A DNA stretch of 64,000 bases, taken from assembly GCF_000621665.1 (NCBI RefSeq), contig NZ_JHXQ01000009.1:1-64000 (forward strand), read 5' to 3'. Source of the stretch: Allorhizobium undicola ORS 992 = ATCC 700741. GTDB taxonomy: Bacteria; Pseudomonadota; Alphaproteobacteria; Rhizobiales; Rhizobiaceae. A program made the position numbers and the translations under genes. A model generated the notes under the pieces. The model was not told the origin of the DNA. It did not search any database and was given only the letters and a program-made list of their open reading frames with translations. Shown piece after piece: positions 44,542 through 52,514 of this stretch; within the stretch, counting starts at the first letter, position 1, and every line of letters starts with the position of its first letter.

Positions 44542-46001
44542 GATGGCAGGTCCTTGATGGTATTGAGAGCGCCTTTGTCCTGAAGGCTCTGGTAATGGCG
44601 GACGAGAAGGTCTTGCAGCACGGCATTGCCTGCCAGCGCTTCGGGAAAGATTTCCCGCACGGACAGCAGGTTCTTTACCTTGTCGTGGGCGGTTACGCCC
44701 GCATCGCTCAACTCTTTCAGCCGGGTGGCCAGCGGGTCGCGCACGTCGATGGCATTGCCCTTTTCATCGACGCCGCCAACATAGCGCATCCAGGCCGCGA
44801 CAGCCAATGCAAGCCCGGAGATCGGGCGTCCCGCGGCAAGATTTTCGGCGATGGTGCCGAGAATACGTTGCGGCAGCTTTTGCGATCCGTCCATGGCAAT
44901 CTGCCAGGTGCGGTGGCGAATGGCGGGGTTGCAATAGCGCGTCATCAAGGCGGCGGTGTAATCTGCAAGGCTGACGCCGGGCGGCGCTTTCAGGCCGGGG
45001 GTGATTTCCTCGTCCCACAGCCGCCGGCAATAGCGATGGAGAGCGGGATCGGCCACGGTTTCGGCAATGGTTTCCTTGCCGGCGAGATAACCGAGATAGG
45101 CAAGCGCGGAATGCGTGCCGTTCAGGCAGCGCAGCTTCATATGTTCGTAGGGCGTGACATTTTCGACCAGCTCCACACCCACCGCGCCGAAATCGGGCCG
45201 CAGGCCATCGACGAAGCGATCCTCGACCACCCACTGCCGGAATGGCTCGTGCATGACCGGCGAGAGATCGAGCGCGCCGATCAACGGCACCAGCTTTTCA
45301 ATGTCTTCCGGCTTGGTTGCGGGCACGATACGATCCACCATTGTGGAGGGAAAGCTGCATTCCGCCTCGATCCAGCGGGCAAGATCCGGGGAAACAGTTT
45401 CGGCGAATTCCCGCACGACGCCGCCAACAACCTTGCCGTTTTCCGGCAGGTTGTCGCAGCACAGCACCGTAAAGGGCCGATGTCCGGCGGCGCGGCGGCG
45501 TTCCAGCGCCCAGACGAGAAAGCCGATGGCCGAGACCGGCGAACCGGGATGGGAAAGATCGTGGCGAATATCGGCATGGTCGCGGTTGAGCCTGCCGGTT
45601 GCCGGTGCGTGGCAATAGCCCTTTTCCGTCACCGTCAGGCTGACGATTTTCACCTTCGGATCGCAGAGCGCCTTCAGCACGGCCTCGGGATTTTCCCGCG
45701 CCACCAGCACGCCGTTCAGCACGGTAACGAGGCGTGGTGTTTCGCCTTCCGGGCCAAGCTCCACGGCGGTATAGGCAAAATCCTGCGGGGCCAGCGCGTC
45801 GCGCTGGTCGGGCCGCATCAGGCTGACGCCGGTAATGCCCCAGTCTCCGCCGGAGGCCTTCATGGCTTCTTCGATGTAGAGAGCGCCATGGGCGCGAAAG
45901 AAAGCGCCAAGCCCAAGGTGAACGATGCCTGTTTGCGCCCGCGCCGTTCCTTGCGGCTTCCGCAGCCGTTGCGCAATGGCGCCCGCCCCGGCGGGTTGCA
46001 T
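44538..46001 (-). CDS. uxuB: Mannitol dehydrogenase-family oxidoreductase (fructuronate reductase type)
   Basis: 487 aa from the ATG at 46001 (E. coli UxuB 486). An ATG at 46034 would overlap kduD by 29 bp. N-terminal NAD domain begins IVHLGLGAFFRAHGALYIEEAM. The catalytic region includes SFPSTMVDRIVPATK and KLRCLNGTHSALAYLGYLAG. It reduces fructuronate to mannonate. No separate UxaB is present in the window, so it may also handle tagaturonate (inference). The end overlaps uxuA. Confidence 0.9.
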   Translation of the reverse strand: MQPAGAGAIAQRLRKPQGTARAQTGIVHLGLGAFFRAHGALYIEEAMKASGGDWGITGVSLMRPDQRDALAPQDFAYTAVELGPEGETPRLVTVLNGVLVARENPEAVLKALCDPKVKIVSLTVTEKGYCHAPATGRLNRDHADIRHDLSHPGSPVSAIGFLVWALERRRAAGHRPFTVLCCDNLPENGKVVGGVVREFAETVSPDLARWIEAECSFPSTMVDRIVPATKPEDIEKLVPLIGALDLSPVMHEPFRQWVVEDRFVDGLRPDFGAVGVELVENVTPYEHMKLRCLNGTHSALAYLGYLAGKETIAETVADPALHRYCRRLWDEEITPGLKAPPGVSLADYTAALMTRYCNPAIRHRTWQIAMDGSQKLPQRILGTIAENLAAGRPISGLALAVAAWMRYVGGVDEKGNAIDVRDPLATRLKELSDAGVTAHDKVKNLLSVREIFPEALAGNAVLQDLLVRHYQSLQDKGALNTIKDLPS

Positions 46002-46005
46002 GGGA

Positions 46006-46752
46006 TCAGCGGGCAAGCCAGCCTCCATCGACATTCAAAATCGCCCCGTGGATATATTTTGCCGCCCTGGAGGCAAGGAACACCGCCGCACCGCCAATAT
46101 CCTCCGCATCACCCCAGCGCCCGGCGGGAATGCGCTCCAGAATGGCCTTGCTGCGGGCTTCGTCATTGCGCAGGGCTTCGGTATTATTGGTGGAAATATA
46201 GCCTGGCGCAATGGCATTGACATTGATGCCTTTGGCGGCCCATTCGTTGGCGAGCAGCTTGGTCAGGCCCGCCACGCCGCTTTTCGAGGCGGTGTAGGAC
46301 GGCACGCGAATGCCGCCCTGGAAGGATAGCATGGAGGCGATATTGACGATCTTGCCTTCGCCGCTGCGGGCCAGCACGGCCCTGGCAAAAGCCTGGGAGA
46401 GAAAGAACACCGCCTTGAGATTGACATCCATGACGGCATCCCAGTCCTCTTCGGTGAAATCCACCGCATCGGCCCGGCGAATGATCCCGGCATTGTTGAC
46501 CAGAATGTCCACGGGGCCGCGCGATTGAAACACCTCGCGGCCTGCCATGGGATCGGAGAGATCCAGCGTCAACCCCTCGGCCTTGCCGCCTGCCGCGGCA
46601 ATCAGGGCAAGTGTTTCATCGACGGGCGAGCGCCCTGCGGCGATGATGCTGGCGCCTGCCTTGGCCAGCGACAGGGCAATGGCCTGACCGATGCCGGTAT
46701 TGGCGCCCGTGACCAGCGCTGTCTTGCCGGTAAGGGAGAAAAGCTCGCTCAC
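46006..46752 (-). CDS. kduD: 2-dehydro-3-deoxy-D-gluconate 5-dehydrogenase (SDR)
   Basis: 248 aa, classical SDR. Cofactor motif TGANTGIGQAIA (about 15-26), NNAGII, catalytic Ser in NIASMLSFQGG and YTASKSGV with Tyr-x3-Lys, and DGGWLAR at the C-terminus. It reduces 2,5-diketo-3-deoxygluconate to KDG, the step after KduI. Overlaps the kduI stop by 4 bp. Confidence 0.9.
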   Translation of the reverse strand: MSELFSLTGKTALVTGANTGIGQAIALSLAKAGASIIAAGRSPVDETLALIAAAGGKAEGLTLDLSDPMAGREVFQSRGPVDILVNNAGIIRRADAVDFTEEDWDAVMDVNLKAVFFLSQAFARAVLARSGEGKIVNIASMLSFQGGIRVPSYTASKSGVAGLTKLLANEWAAKGINVNAIAPGYISTNNTEALRNDEARSKAILERIPAGRWGDAEDIGGAAVFLASRAAKYIHGAILNVDGGWLAR

Positions 46753-47570
46753 TTCAGCATCTCCATCGAAACCATTTCCACGTCCTTGTAATCCACATTA
46801 TCCCCGGCCATGGCCCAGATGAAGGTGTAGGACGAGGTGCCCGCTCCCGAATGGATGGACCAGGGGGGCGAGATCGCGCCTTCCTCATTGGCGATGACCA
46901 GATGGCGGGTTTCGCTCGGCTCGCCCATCAGATGCATGACACGCTGACCTTCGGCGAGATCGAAATAGAGATAGGCCTCCATGCGCCGGTCATGCACATG
47001 GGCAGGCATGGTGTTCCAGATCGAGCCCTTGGCAAGCTTGGTCATGCCGACGACAAGCTGGCAGGATTTCATAACGTCCGGATGGACGAACTGATAGATG
47101 GTGCGCTCGTTGGAGGTTTCCTGCGCGCCGAGTTTTACCTGCGCGGCGTCATCGATCTTGATCAGGCGCGAAGGATAGGTGTGATGGGCCGGGGCGGAGA
47201 GAATGTAGAAGCGGCCCTCGCCGGAAAAGCTGACCTTGCCTGCTCCCATGCCGAGATAGAGCATGTCGCCCTTGCCCATGGCGTAATCGGCATCCGCCGT
47301 GACGGTGCCATTGCCGCCGATATTGACGATGACCATTTCGCGCCGGTCGAGAATGGAGGCCGTGCCGCATTCCTTCACCTGGTCAAGCGTCAGCGTGGCG
47401 CCCGCCGGAACCGCGCCGCCCACGATCATGCGGTCGTAATGGGTATAGATCAGCCGGATCTCGCCATCGGCAAAAATGCCGCCGACGTGAAAGTGCTTGC
47501 GAAGCGCCGTGGTATCGAAACCCTTTGCGGTTTGCGGGTCGATGGCGTGGCGGGTTTCGACGGTCAACAT
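46749..47570 (-). CDS. kduI: 5-dehydro-4-deoxy-D-glucuronate isomerase
   Basis: 273 aa (E. coli KduI 278). VGGAVPAGATLTLD, GGNGTVTADADYAMGKGDMLYLGMGA and MPAHVHDRRMEAYLYFDL carry the zinc-binding histidines of the cupin-like fold. SWSIHSGAGTSSYTFIWAMAGDN-type ending is conserved. It isomerises the unsaturated-uronate product 5-keto-4-deoxyuronate. CAGGAG precedes the ATG. First gene of the five-gene leftward run kduI-kduD-uxuB-uxuA-uxaA. Confidence 0.95.
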   Translation of the reverse strand: MLTVETRHAIDPQTAKGFDTTALRKHFHVGGIFADGEIRLIYTHYDRMIVGGAVPAGATLTLDQVKECGTASILDRREMVIVNIGGNGTVTADADYAMGKGDMLYLGMGAGKVSFSGEGRFYILSAPAHHTYPSRLIKIDDAAQVKLGAQETSNERTIYQFVHPDVMKSCQLVVGMTKLAKGSIWNTMPAHVHDRRMEAYLYFDLAEGQRVMHLMGEPSETRHLVIANEEGAISPPWSIHSGAGTSSYTFIWAMAGDNVDYKDVEMVSMEMLK

Positions 47571-47689
47571 GGTCTGCTCCTGAAAGGTCTGGAAATTTAA
47601 AGAAAATCGTCACGGCGCGGCGTGAAGCTGTCGATCAGCACGCCCGCCTGGAGTGCCCGGCAGCCGTGAAAGGCACGCGAGGGAACAAC

Positions 47690-47844
47690 AGCGCTTTTCG
47701 ACCTGATTGAATCAGATCGGCGCTCTAACATCTTATTTTTGAAGCATAATCTTATCGATCCTCGTTTCGTTCCGGTGGGATTATGCCGTAGATTTAAAGT
47801 GTTACAGCGTCCTTTGTGCGTTTGATAAAACGCACGGCGCTGTA
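47690..47844. repeat. Palindromic intergenic element, family A, copy 2
   Basis: 155 bp matching 3846-4031 in both flanks but with a different, shorter middle (GATCCTCGTTTCGTTCCGGTGGGATTATGCCG). It carries the inverted repeat CGACCTGATTGAATCAGATCG (47699-47719). It takes up about half of the 336-base gap between uxaC and kduI; the rest shows no gene. Confidence 0.75.
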
Positions 47845-47906
47845 GGATGGCCTCGATGGAGGAAAAGCGTCTCTGCTGAATTCCGGTCAATTGCTTTTCT
47901 CCCCGG

Positions 47907-49307
47907 TCAAAGCCTGTAGGCCCGCTTGGCAAGGCCATAGGCAAGCTCCTGGGCAAGGTCGGCCGCCTCGTCCTCCTCGAGGCGGCCGGTGGCGACGAGG
48001 GTGGCCAGATAGGCGGCATCCACACGTCGCGCAACGTCGTGACGGGCCGGAATGGAGCAGAAGGCGCGCGTATCGTCGTTGAAGCCAACGGTGTTGTAAA
48101 AGCCCGCCGTCTCCGTGGTCTGCTCGCGAAAGCGGCGCATTCCTTCCGGACTGTCGAAGAACCACCAGGCGGGACCGAGTTTCAGGCAGGGATAGGCGCC
48201 TGCCAGCGGCGCAAGCTCGCGCGAATAGCTGGTTTCGTCCAGCGTGAAGACAATGACGGAAAGGTCGCGCTCCATGCCCACCGCATCCAGCAGGGGTTTC
48301 AGCGCCCGCACGTAATCTGTGCGGGTGGGAATGTCGAAGCCCTTGTCACGCCCATGGCGGGCCATGACGGATGCCGAGTGATTGCGCATCGAGCCGGGGT
48401 GGATTTGCAGAACCAGCCCGTCATCCAGGCTCATGCGGGCCATTTCCGTCAGCATATGGCCGCGAAAGGCATCGGCCTCTTCGGGCGTAATGCGGCCCGT
48501 CAGCGCCTTGTCGAACAGCAGGCTGGCCTGATCGGGCCTTAGATTTTCGGTGCGCGCGCTGGCATGGCCATGGTCAGAGCTGGTCGCGCCATAGGTTTTG
48601 AAAAAGGCGCGGCGGTTGCGGTGCGCGGCGAGATAGCCGGTCCATGTGGTCGCATCCTCGCCCGCAAGCGCGCCGAAGCGTTCGATATTGTCCGCGAAGC
48701 CTTCGAATTCTGGATCGACGACCGGATCGGGCCTGTAGGCGGTGATGACGCGGCCCTGCCAGCCGGATTGGCGGATCATCTCATGCCAGTCGAGCGGATC
48801 GAGCGGGCTTTCGGTGGTGGCGATGACTTCGATGTTGAAGCGCTCGAACAGCGCGCGCGGCAGAAATTCCGGCTTTTGCAGGCTGTCGGCGATCTGGTCG
48901 TAAATCTCGTCCGCCGTCTGGGCCGAAAGACGCTTTTCAATGCCGAAGACATGTTCGAAGGCATGGTCCAGCCACATGCGGCTGGGCGTGGCGCGAAACA
49001 GATGAAAGTTTTCGGCAAAGAGCCGCCAGATCGTGCGGCCGTCGGCCTCTGTCTCGCCGCCATCCGCCCTTGGAACGCCAAGCGCTGCCAGATCTATGCC
49101 CTGCGAGCAGAGCATCCGGAAAACATAATGATCCGGCACCACGAAAAGCCGGGCGGGATCGGGAAAGGGCTGGTTTTCGGCAAACCAGCGCGGGTCGGTA
49201 TGGCCGTGCGGGCTGACGATGGGCAGGGCCTTGATGCCGTCATAAAGCGAGCGGGAGAGGGCGCGCAGTCCGGGATCGGCGGGAAAGAGCCTGTCCGGGT
49301 GAAGCAT
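47907..49307 (-). CDS. uxaC: Glucuronate (uronate) isomerase
   Basis: 466 aa (E. coli UxaC 470). The start at 49307 is chosen by AGGAGG about 9 nt upstream; the frame remains open to 49448. Amidohydrolase fold with SPHGHTDPRWFAENQPF near 32-48 (metal His pair), then TESPLDPLDWHE, LQIHPGSMRNHS and FVNDDTRAF-like FNDDTRAFCSIPARHDVARRVDAAYLA. It isomerises glucuronate to fructuronate and galacturonate to tagaturonate. Divergent from the GntR gene. Confidence 0.95.
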   Translation of the reverse strand: MLHPDRLFPADPGLRALSRSLYDGIKALPIVSPHGHTDPRWFAENQPFPDPARLFVVPDHYVFRMLCSQGIDLAALGVPRADGGETEADGRTIWRLFAENFHLFRATPSRMWLDHAFEHVFGIEKRLSAQTADEIYDQIADSLQKPEFLPRALFERFNIEVIATTESPLDPLDWHEMIRQSGWQGRVITAYRPDPVVDPEFEGFADNIERFGALAGEDATTWTGYLAAHRNRRAFFKTYGATSSDHGHASARTENLRPDQASLLFDKALTGRITPEEADAFRGHMLTEMARMSLDDGLVLQIHPGSMRNHSASVMARHGRDKGFDIPTRTDYVRALKPLLDAVGMERDLSVIVFTLDETSYSRELAPLAGAYPCLKLGPAWWFFDSPEGMRRFREQTTETAGFYNTVGFNDDTRAFCSIPARHDVARRVDAAYLATLVATGRLEEDEAADLAQELAYGLAKRAYRL

Positions 49308-49483
49308 GATGGGAGGCCTCCTGCACCTTGATGCCGAAATCATCGGCTCACTCGCTCCCGCCTTTCGGCATGGGTGCGAAACGCTTGCCGATCGTATAGA
49401 CTGCTCCGTCAGCCGGAGGTGCGAAAATTGCATCCCGCTTTTCGGCACGGCAGGGGATCAGGCTATTCCCAAACGGCTGATAA

Positions 49484-49497
49484 CCTAATATGTTAGT
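49484..49497. promoter_or_regulatory. Near-palindromic AT-rich site before the GntR gene
   Basis: CCTAATATGTTAGT: CTAA and TTAG arms around TATG. It includes TAATAT, a possible -10 for the GntR gene, and lies 27 nt before its ATG. Candidate autoregulatory operator; no second copy was found before kduI or uxaC. Confidence 0.4.
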
Positions 49498-49523
49498 ATG
49501 CAAAGCAAGTCAACGGAGCTTTC

Positions 49524-50219
49524 ATGGTTGAACCGGCAAGTCTCAAAACCTTCGAGATCGAGCGCCAGCCCTCGGTCACGGATCAGGTTTTCGAGCTTCT
49601 CTATCGTCAGGTGGTGGAGTTGCAGCTCCTGCCGGGCTCCAAGCTTTCGGAGGTGGAGGTGGCGCGGCAAATGGGTGTGTCGCGCCAGCCGGTGCGCGAT
49701 GCCTTTTACCGTCTGTCGCAGCAGGGCTTTCTGCTGATCCGCCCGCAGCGGGCAACGGTGGTCACGCATATTTCCGAGCAGGGCGTTTTGCAGGCGCGCT
49801 TCATTCGCACCGCGCTTGAAATGGAAACCGTGCGGGCTGCCGCCGGGCGGCTGACCGAGCAGCAGATCGGCCAGTTGCGCCATCTCGCCGAACGTCAGTC
49901 CGAGGCGCTCGATGCGGGCGACAAGATGCGCTTTCACGAGCTGGACGATGAATTTCATCGGCAAATCTGTGTGTTTTCCGGGCATGAATTCGCCTGGACG
50001 CTGATCCGCGAAAGCAAGGCGCATATGGATCGGGTGCGTTATCTCAGCCTGTCCTTCGGGGCGCGGTCTGCCTTTGACGACCATCTGGACATCATGGCGG
50101 CGCTTGAGGCGGGCGACGGTGAAAAGGCGGCCGCCCACATGCGCCATCACCTGTCGCGCCTGTTGTCGATCATCAGCCGGGTTCGGGAAACGCACGGCCA
50201 GTATTTCGCATCGGAATGA
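49524..50219 (+). CDS. GntR-family regulator (FCD), hexuronate regulator candidate
   Basis: 231 aa. Winged helix at about 18-80, with recognition segment VEVARQMGVSRQPVRDAFYRL (44-64). The C-terminal FadR-like FCD effector domain has HELDDEFHRQIC and HMRHHL with likely metal-binding histidines. UxuR/ExuR-type regulators belong to this family, and the gene overlaps kdgK and is divergent from uxaC, so control of uronate catabolism is a fair inference. Confidence 0.85.
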   Translation: MVEPASLKTFEIERQPSVTDQVFELLYRQVVELQLLPGSKLSEVEVARQMGVSRQPVRDAFYRLSQQGFLLIRPQRATVVTHISEQGVLQARFIRTALEMETVRAAAGRLTEQQIGQLRHLAERQSEALDAGDKMRFHELDDEFHRQICVFSGHEFAWTLIRESKAHMDRVRYLSLSFGARSAFDDHLDIMAALEAGDGEKAAAHMRHHLSRLLSIISRVRETHGQYFASE

Positions 50220-50239
50220 TCTTTGACCGGAATGATGTC

Positions 50240-51139
50240 ATGACACAAACGCGCATACTCTGCCTTGGCGAATGCATGGTAGAAATGGCCCCCCGCGAGG
50301 ACGGCGCCTATCTTCGCAATTTCGCAGGCGACAGTTTCAACACCGCCTGGTATCTGCGCCGCCTTCTGCCCGCCGGTTTTTCGGTGGACTATGGCAGCGC
50401 GGTCGGCACGGATGCAATCTCGCAGTCCATGCTTGCCTTCATGCAGGCGGCGGGCATCGGCACGGACCATGTGCGCCGCATCGCGGAGCGCACGGTCGGG
50501 CTCTACATGATCGAGTTGAAGGATGGCGAGCGCTCCTTCAGCTACTGGCGCGGCCAATCGGCGGCGAAGCTTTTGGCCGAGGACGAGGCGTCGCTCTTGC
50601 GAATGATGGAAGGCGCGGGGCTTATCCTGTTTTCCGGCATTACCCTTGCCATTCTCTCTGCCGATCATCGCGGCAATCTTTTGCGGGCACTTGCGCGCGC
50701 GCGCGCGGACGGCGCCACCATCGCCTTCGATCCCAATATGCGCCTGAGGCTCTGGGCCGATGCGCGGGAAATGTGCGATGCGGTGATGCGGGCGGCAGCC
50801 CATGCCGATGTCGTCCTGCCCTCCTTTGACGAGGATGGCCCGAATTACGGCGATGCCACACCGGAGGAAACCATTGCCCGCTATGCAAAAGGCGGGGCCA
50901 CGACCGTGGTGGTCAAGAACGGCGCGGGGCGCATCCATGCCTTCGATCTGCGCGAAGGCCATGCCGTTTTCGATCCGGTGCCGGTGACGGCGGTGGTGGA
51001 TACCACGGCTGCCGGTGACAGTTTCAATGCCGGCTTCCTGTCCGCCCGGCTTGCCGGAAAGGGGCTTGTGGAAAGTCTTTCGGCGGGGGCGGCCCTTTCT
51101 GCCTGTGTGATTGCAGCACGCGGTGCGCTCGTGCCCTGA
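50240..51139 (+). CDS. kdgK: 2-dehydro-3-deoxygluconokinase
   Basis: 299 aa from ATG 50240 (TRILCLGECMVEMAP). An in-frame ATG at 50216 overlaps the GntR stop by 4 bp (ATGA) and is an alternative that would add 8 residues. PfkB fold: GDSFNTAWYLRRLLP near the N-terminus, DPNMRLRLW, and the anion-hole/catalytic DTTAAGDSFNAGFL near the C-terminus with the general-base Asp. It phosphorylates KDG made by UxuA, UxaA and KduD. The KDPG aldolase that should follow is not in this window. Confidence 0.92.
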   Translation: MTQTRILCLGECMVEMAPREDGAYLRNFAGDSFNTAWYLRRLLPAGFSVDYGSAVGTDAISQSMLAFMQAAGIGTDHVRRIAERTVGLYMIELKDGERSFSYWRGQSAAKLLAEDEASLLRMMEGAGLILFSGITLAILSADHRGNLLRALARARADGATIAFDPNMRLRLWADAREMCDAVMRAAAHADVVLPSFDEDGPNYGDATPEETIARYAKGGATTVVVKNGAGRIHAFDLREGHAVFDPVPVTAVVDTTAAGDSFNAGFLSARLAGKGLVESLSAGAALSACVIAARGALVP

Positions 51140-51422
51140 TGCTGGCCTGATCCTGCCGTGATCCTGGCCTGTCCGGCTGGCTTCTCCCGAACTTGTGTTG
51201 CAGCGCAAATCTTTTTTCTTGAACCGGCCCCGAATTTGGTTCTACGATCTTTCCAAATGGTCAAAAGAGCTTAATTTTCTTCAATGTCAGTGGCTTGTGA
51301 ATCGTCGCAGCGCTCCCGGAGAGGATGAGCCTTCTTCCAGGCGGCAGCCGTCTGGAGAGGGTGTTACGAGCCATGGAAGCATATCGATCCGGCCAAGGCC
51401 GGATTTTTCGGGGTGATGAAGA
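51140..51422 (+). promoter_or_regulatory. Leader region of the dipeptidase operon
   Basis: 283 bases that are more AT-rich in the middle (51200-51285) and hold two hairpins: CCAGGCGG-CAG-CCGTCTGG (51337-51355) and the terminator-like hairpin at 51387. A 14-codon frame starts at ATG 51284 and ends TGA 51326-51328. A second frame opens at an overlapping ATG (51325) behind GGAGAGG and runs out of phase into the dipeptidase gene to 51537. Neither has an obvious product. Confidence 0.4.
51387..51408 (+). terminator. Terminator-like hairpin just before the dipeptidase start
   Basis: ATCCGGCC and GGCCGGAT pair perfectly around AA, followed by TTTTT. The last T is 14 nt before the dipeptidase ATG (51423). 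In this position it could attenuate the operon or end transcription from kdgK. Confidence 0.75.
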
Positions 51423-52487
51423 ATGCAACTGGTTTTTGACGGGCATAACGATGTGTTGCTGCGGCTGTGGCGGGCACATGCATCGGGCATCGACCCTGTC
51501 CGGCAATTCATCGATGGAACGCGCGACGGCCATATAGATGCCAACCGCGCACGCGCAGGCGGGCTGGCCGGTGGATTGTGCGCCATCTACATTCCCTCCA
51601 TGCATGATTTCGTGCTGAACGAGCCCGATTCCAGGGGGCATTATGTGACCCCGGTGGACAAGCAGCTCGAACGGGCGCCGTCGCTGGATATTGCCAACCA
51701 GATGGCGGCCATTGCGCTGCGCGTGGAGCGGGCGGGCGGATGGCGGCTGTGCCGCAGCACCGCCGATATTCGCGCGGCCTTTGCCGATGACGTTTTTGCC
51801 GCCGTTTTGCACATGGAAGGCTGTGAGGCCATCGATGCCGATCTTGCCGCGCTTGAGGTCTTCCATCAGGCGGGACTGCGTTCGCTGGGGCCGGTGTGGA
51901 GCCGCCCGAATATTTTCGGCCATGGCGTGCCTTTCGCCTTTCCCATGTCGCCGGATACCGGGCCGGGACTGACGCCGCTTGGCTTTGAACTGGTCAAGGC
52001 CTGCGACAGGCTGGGCATTCTGATCGATCTGGCCCACATTACCGAGAAGGGTTTCTGGGATGTGGCCAAGGCCTCTGCCGCGCCGCTGGTGGCCAGCCAT
52101 TCCAATGCGCACGCGCTGACGCCCGTGGCGCGCAATCTGACCGATCGGCAGCTGGACGCCATTGCCGAGCGCAAGGGCCTTGTCGGGCTGAATTACGCCG
52201 TGACCATGCTGCGGCCGGACGGGCGCGATTTTGCCGATACGCCGCTTTCCGATATGGTGCGCCATGTGGATTATCTGGTGAACCGCATGGGCATGGAATG
52301 CGTTGCGCTGGGGTCGGATTTCGACGGTTGCACGGTGCCCGCCGCCATCAAGGATGCCAGTGGCAATCAGGCGCTGGTGGAAGCCTTGCGGCAGGCGGGA
52401 TATGGCGAGGACGACCTTGCCCTGATTTGCCGGGAAAACTGGCTGCGCGTGCTGGGCAATGCCTGGCACGAGCAGGCCGATCGATAA
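51423..52487 (+). CDS. Membrane-dipeptidase (renal dipeptidase) family protein
   Basis: 354 aa. Zinc peptidase of family M19: DGHNDVLLR (H8 and D10 as metal ligands), HMEGCEAIDAD with the bridging Glu, SHSNAHALTP with the next His, and GSDFDGCTVP near the end. It hydrolyses dipeptides, with relatives accepting L-D or beta-lactam-like substrates. There is no signal peptide, so it acts on dipeptides after import by the transporter that follows 27 nt later. A terminator-like hairpin directly precedes the start. Confidence 0.92.
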   Translation: MQLVFDGHNDVLLRLWRAHASGIDPVRQFIDGTRDGHIDANRARAGGLAGGLCAIYIPSMHDFVLNEPDSRGHYVTPVDKQLERAPSLDIANQMAAIALRVERAGGWRLCRSTADIRAAFADDVFAAVLHMEGCEAIDADLAALEVFHQAGLRSLGPVWSRPNIFGHGVPFAFPMSPDTGPGLTPLGFELVKACDRLGILIDLAHITEKGFWDVAKASAAPLVASHSNAHALTPVARNLTDRQLDAIAERKGLVGLNYAVTMLRPDGRDFADTPLSDMVRHVDYLVNRMGMECVALGSDFDGCTVPAAIKDASGNQALVEALRQAGYGEDDLALICRENWLRVLGNAWHEQADR

Positions 52488-52514
52488 AAACAGTTTACAT
52501 TGAGGGGAACGAGC

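Noticed and set aside
51325..51537. 70-aa frame in the dipeptidase leader
   Set aside because: It overlaps the dipeptidase out of frame for over 110 bases and encodes a Cys/Gly-rich shadow; noted only as part of the leader.
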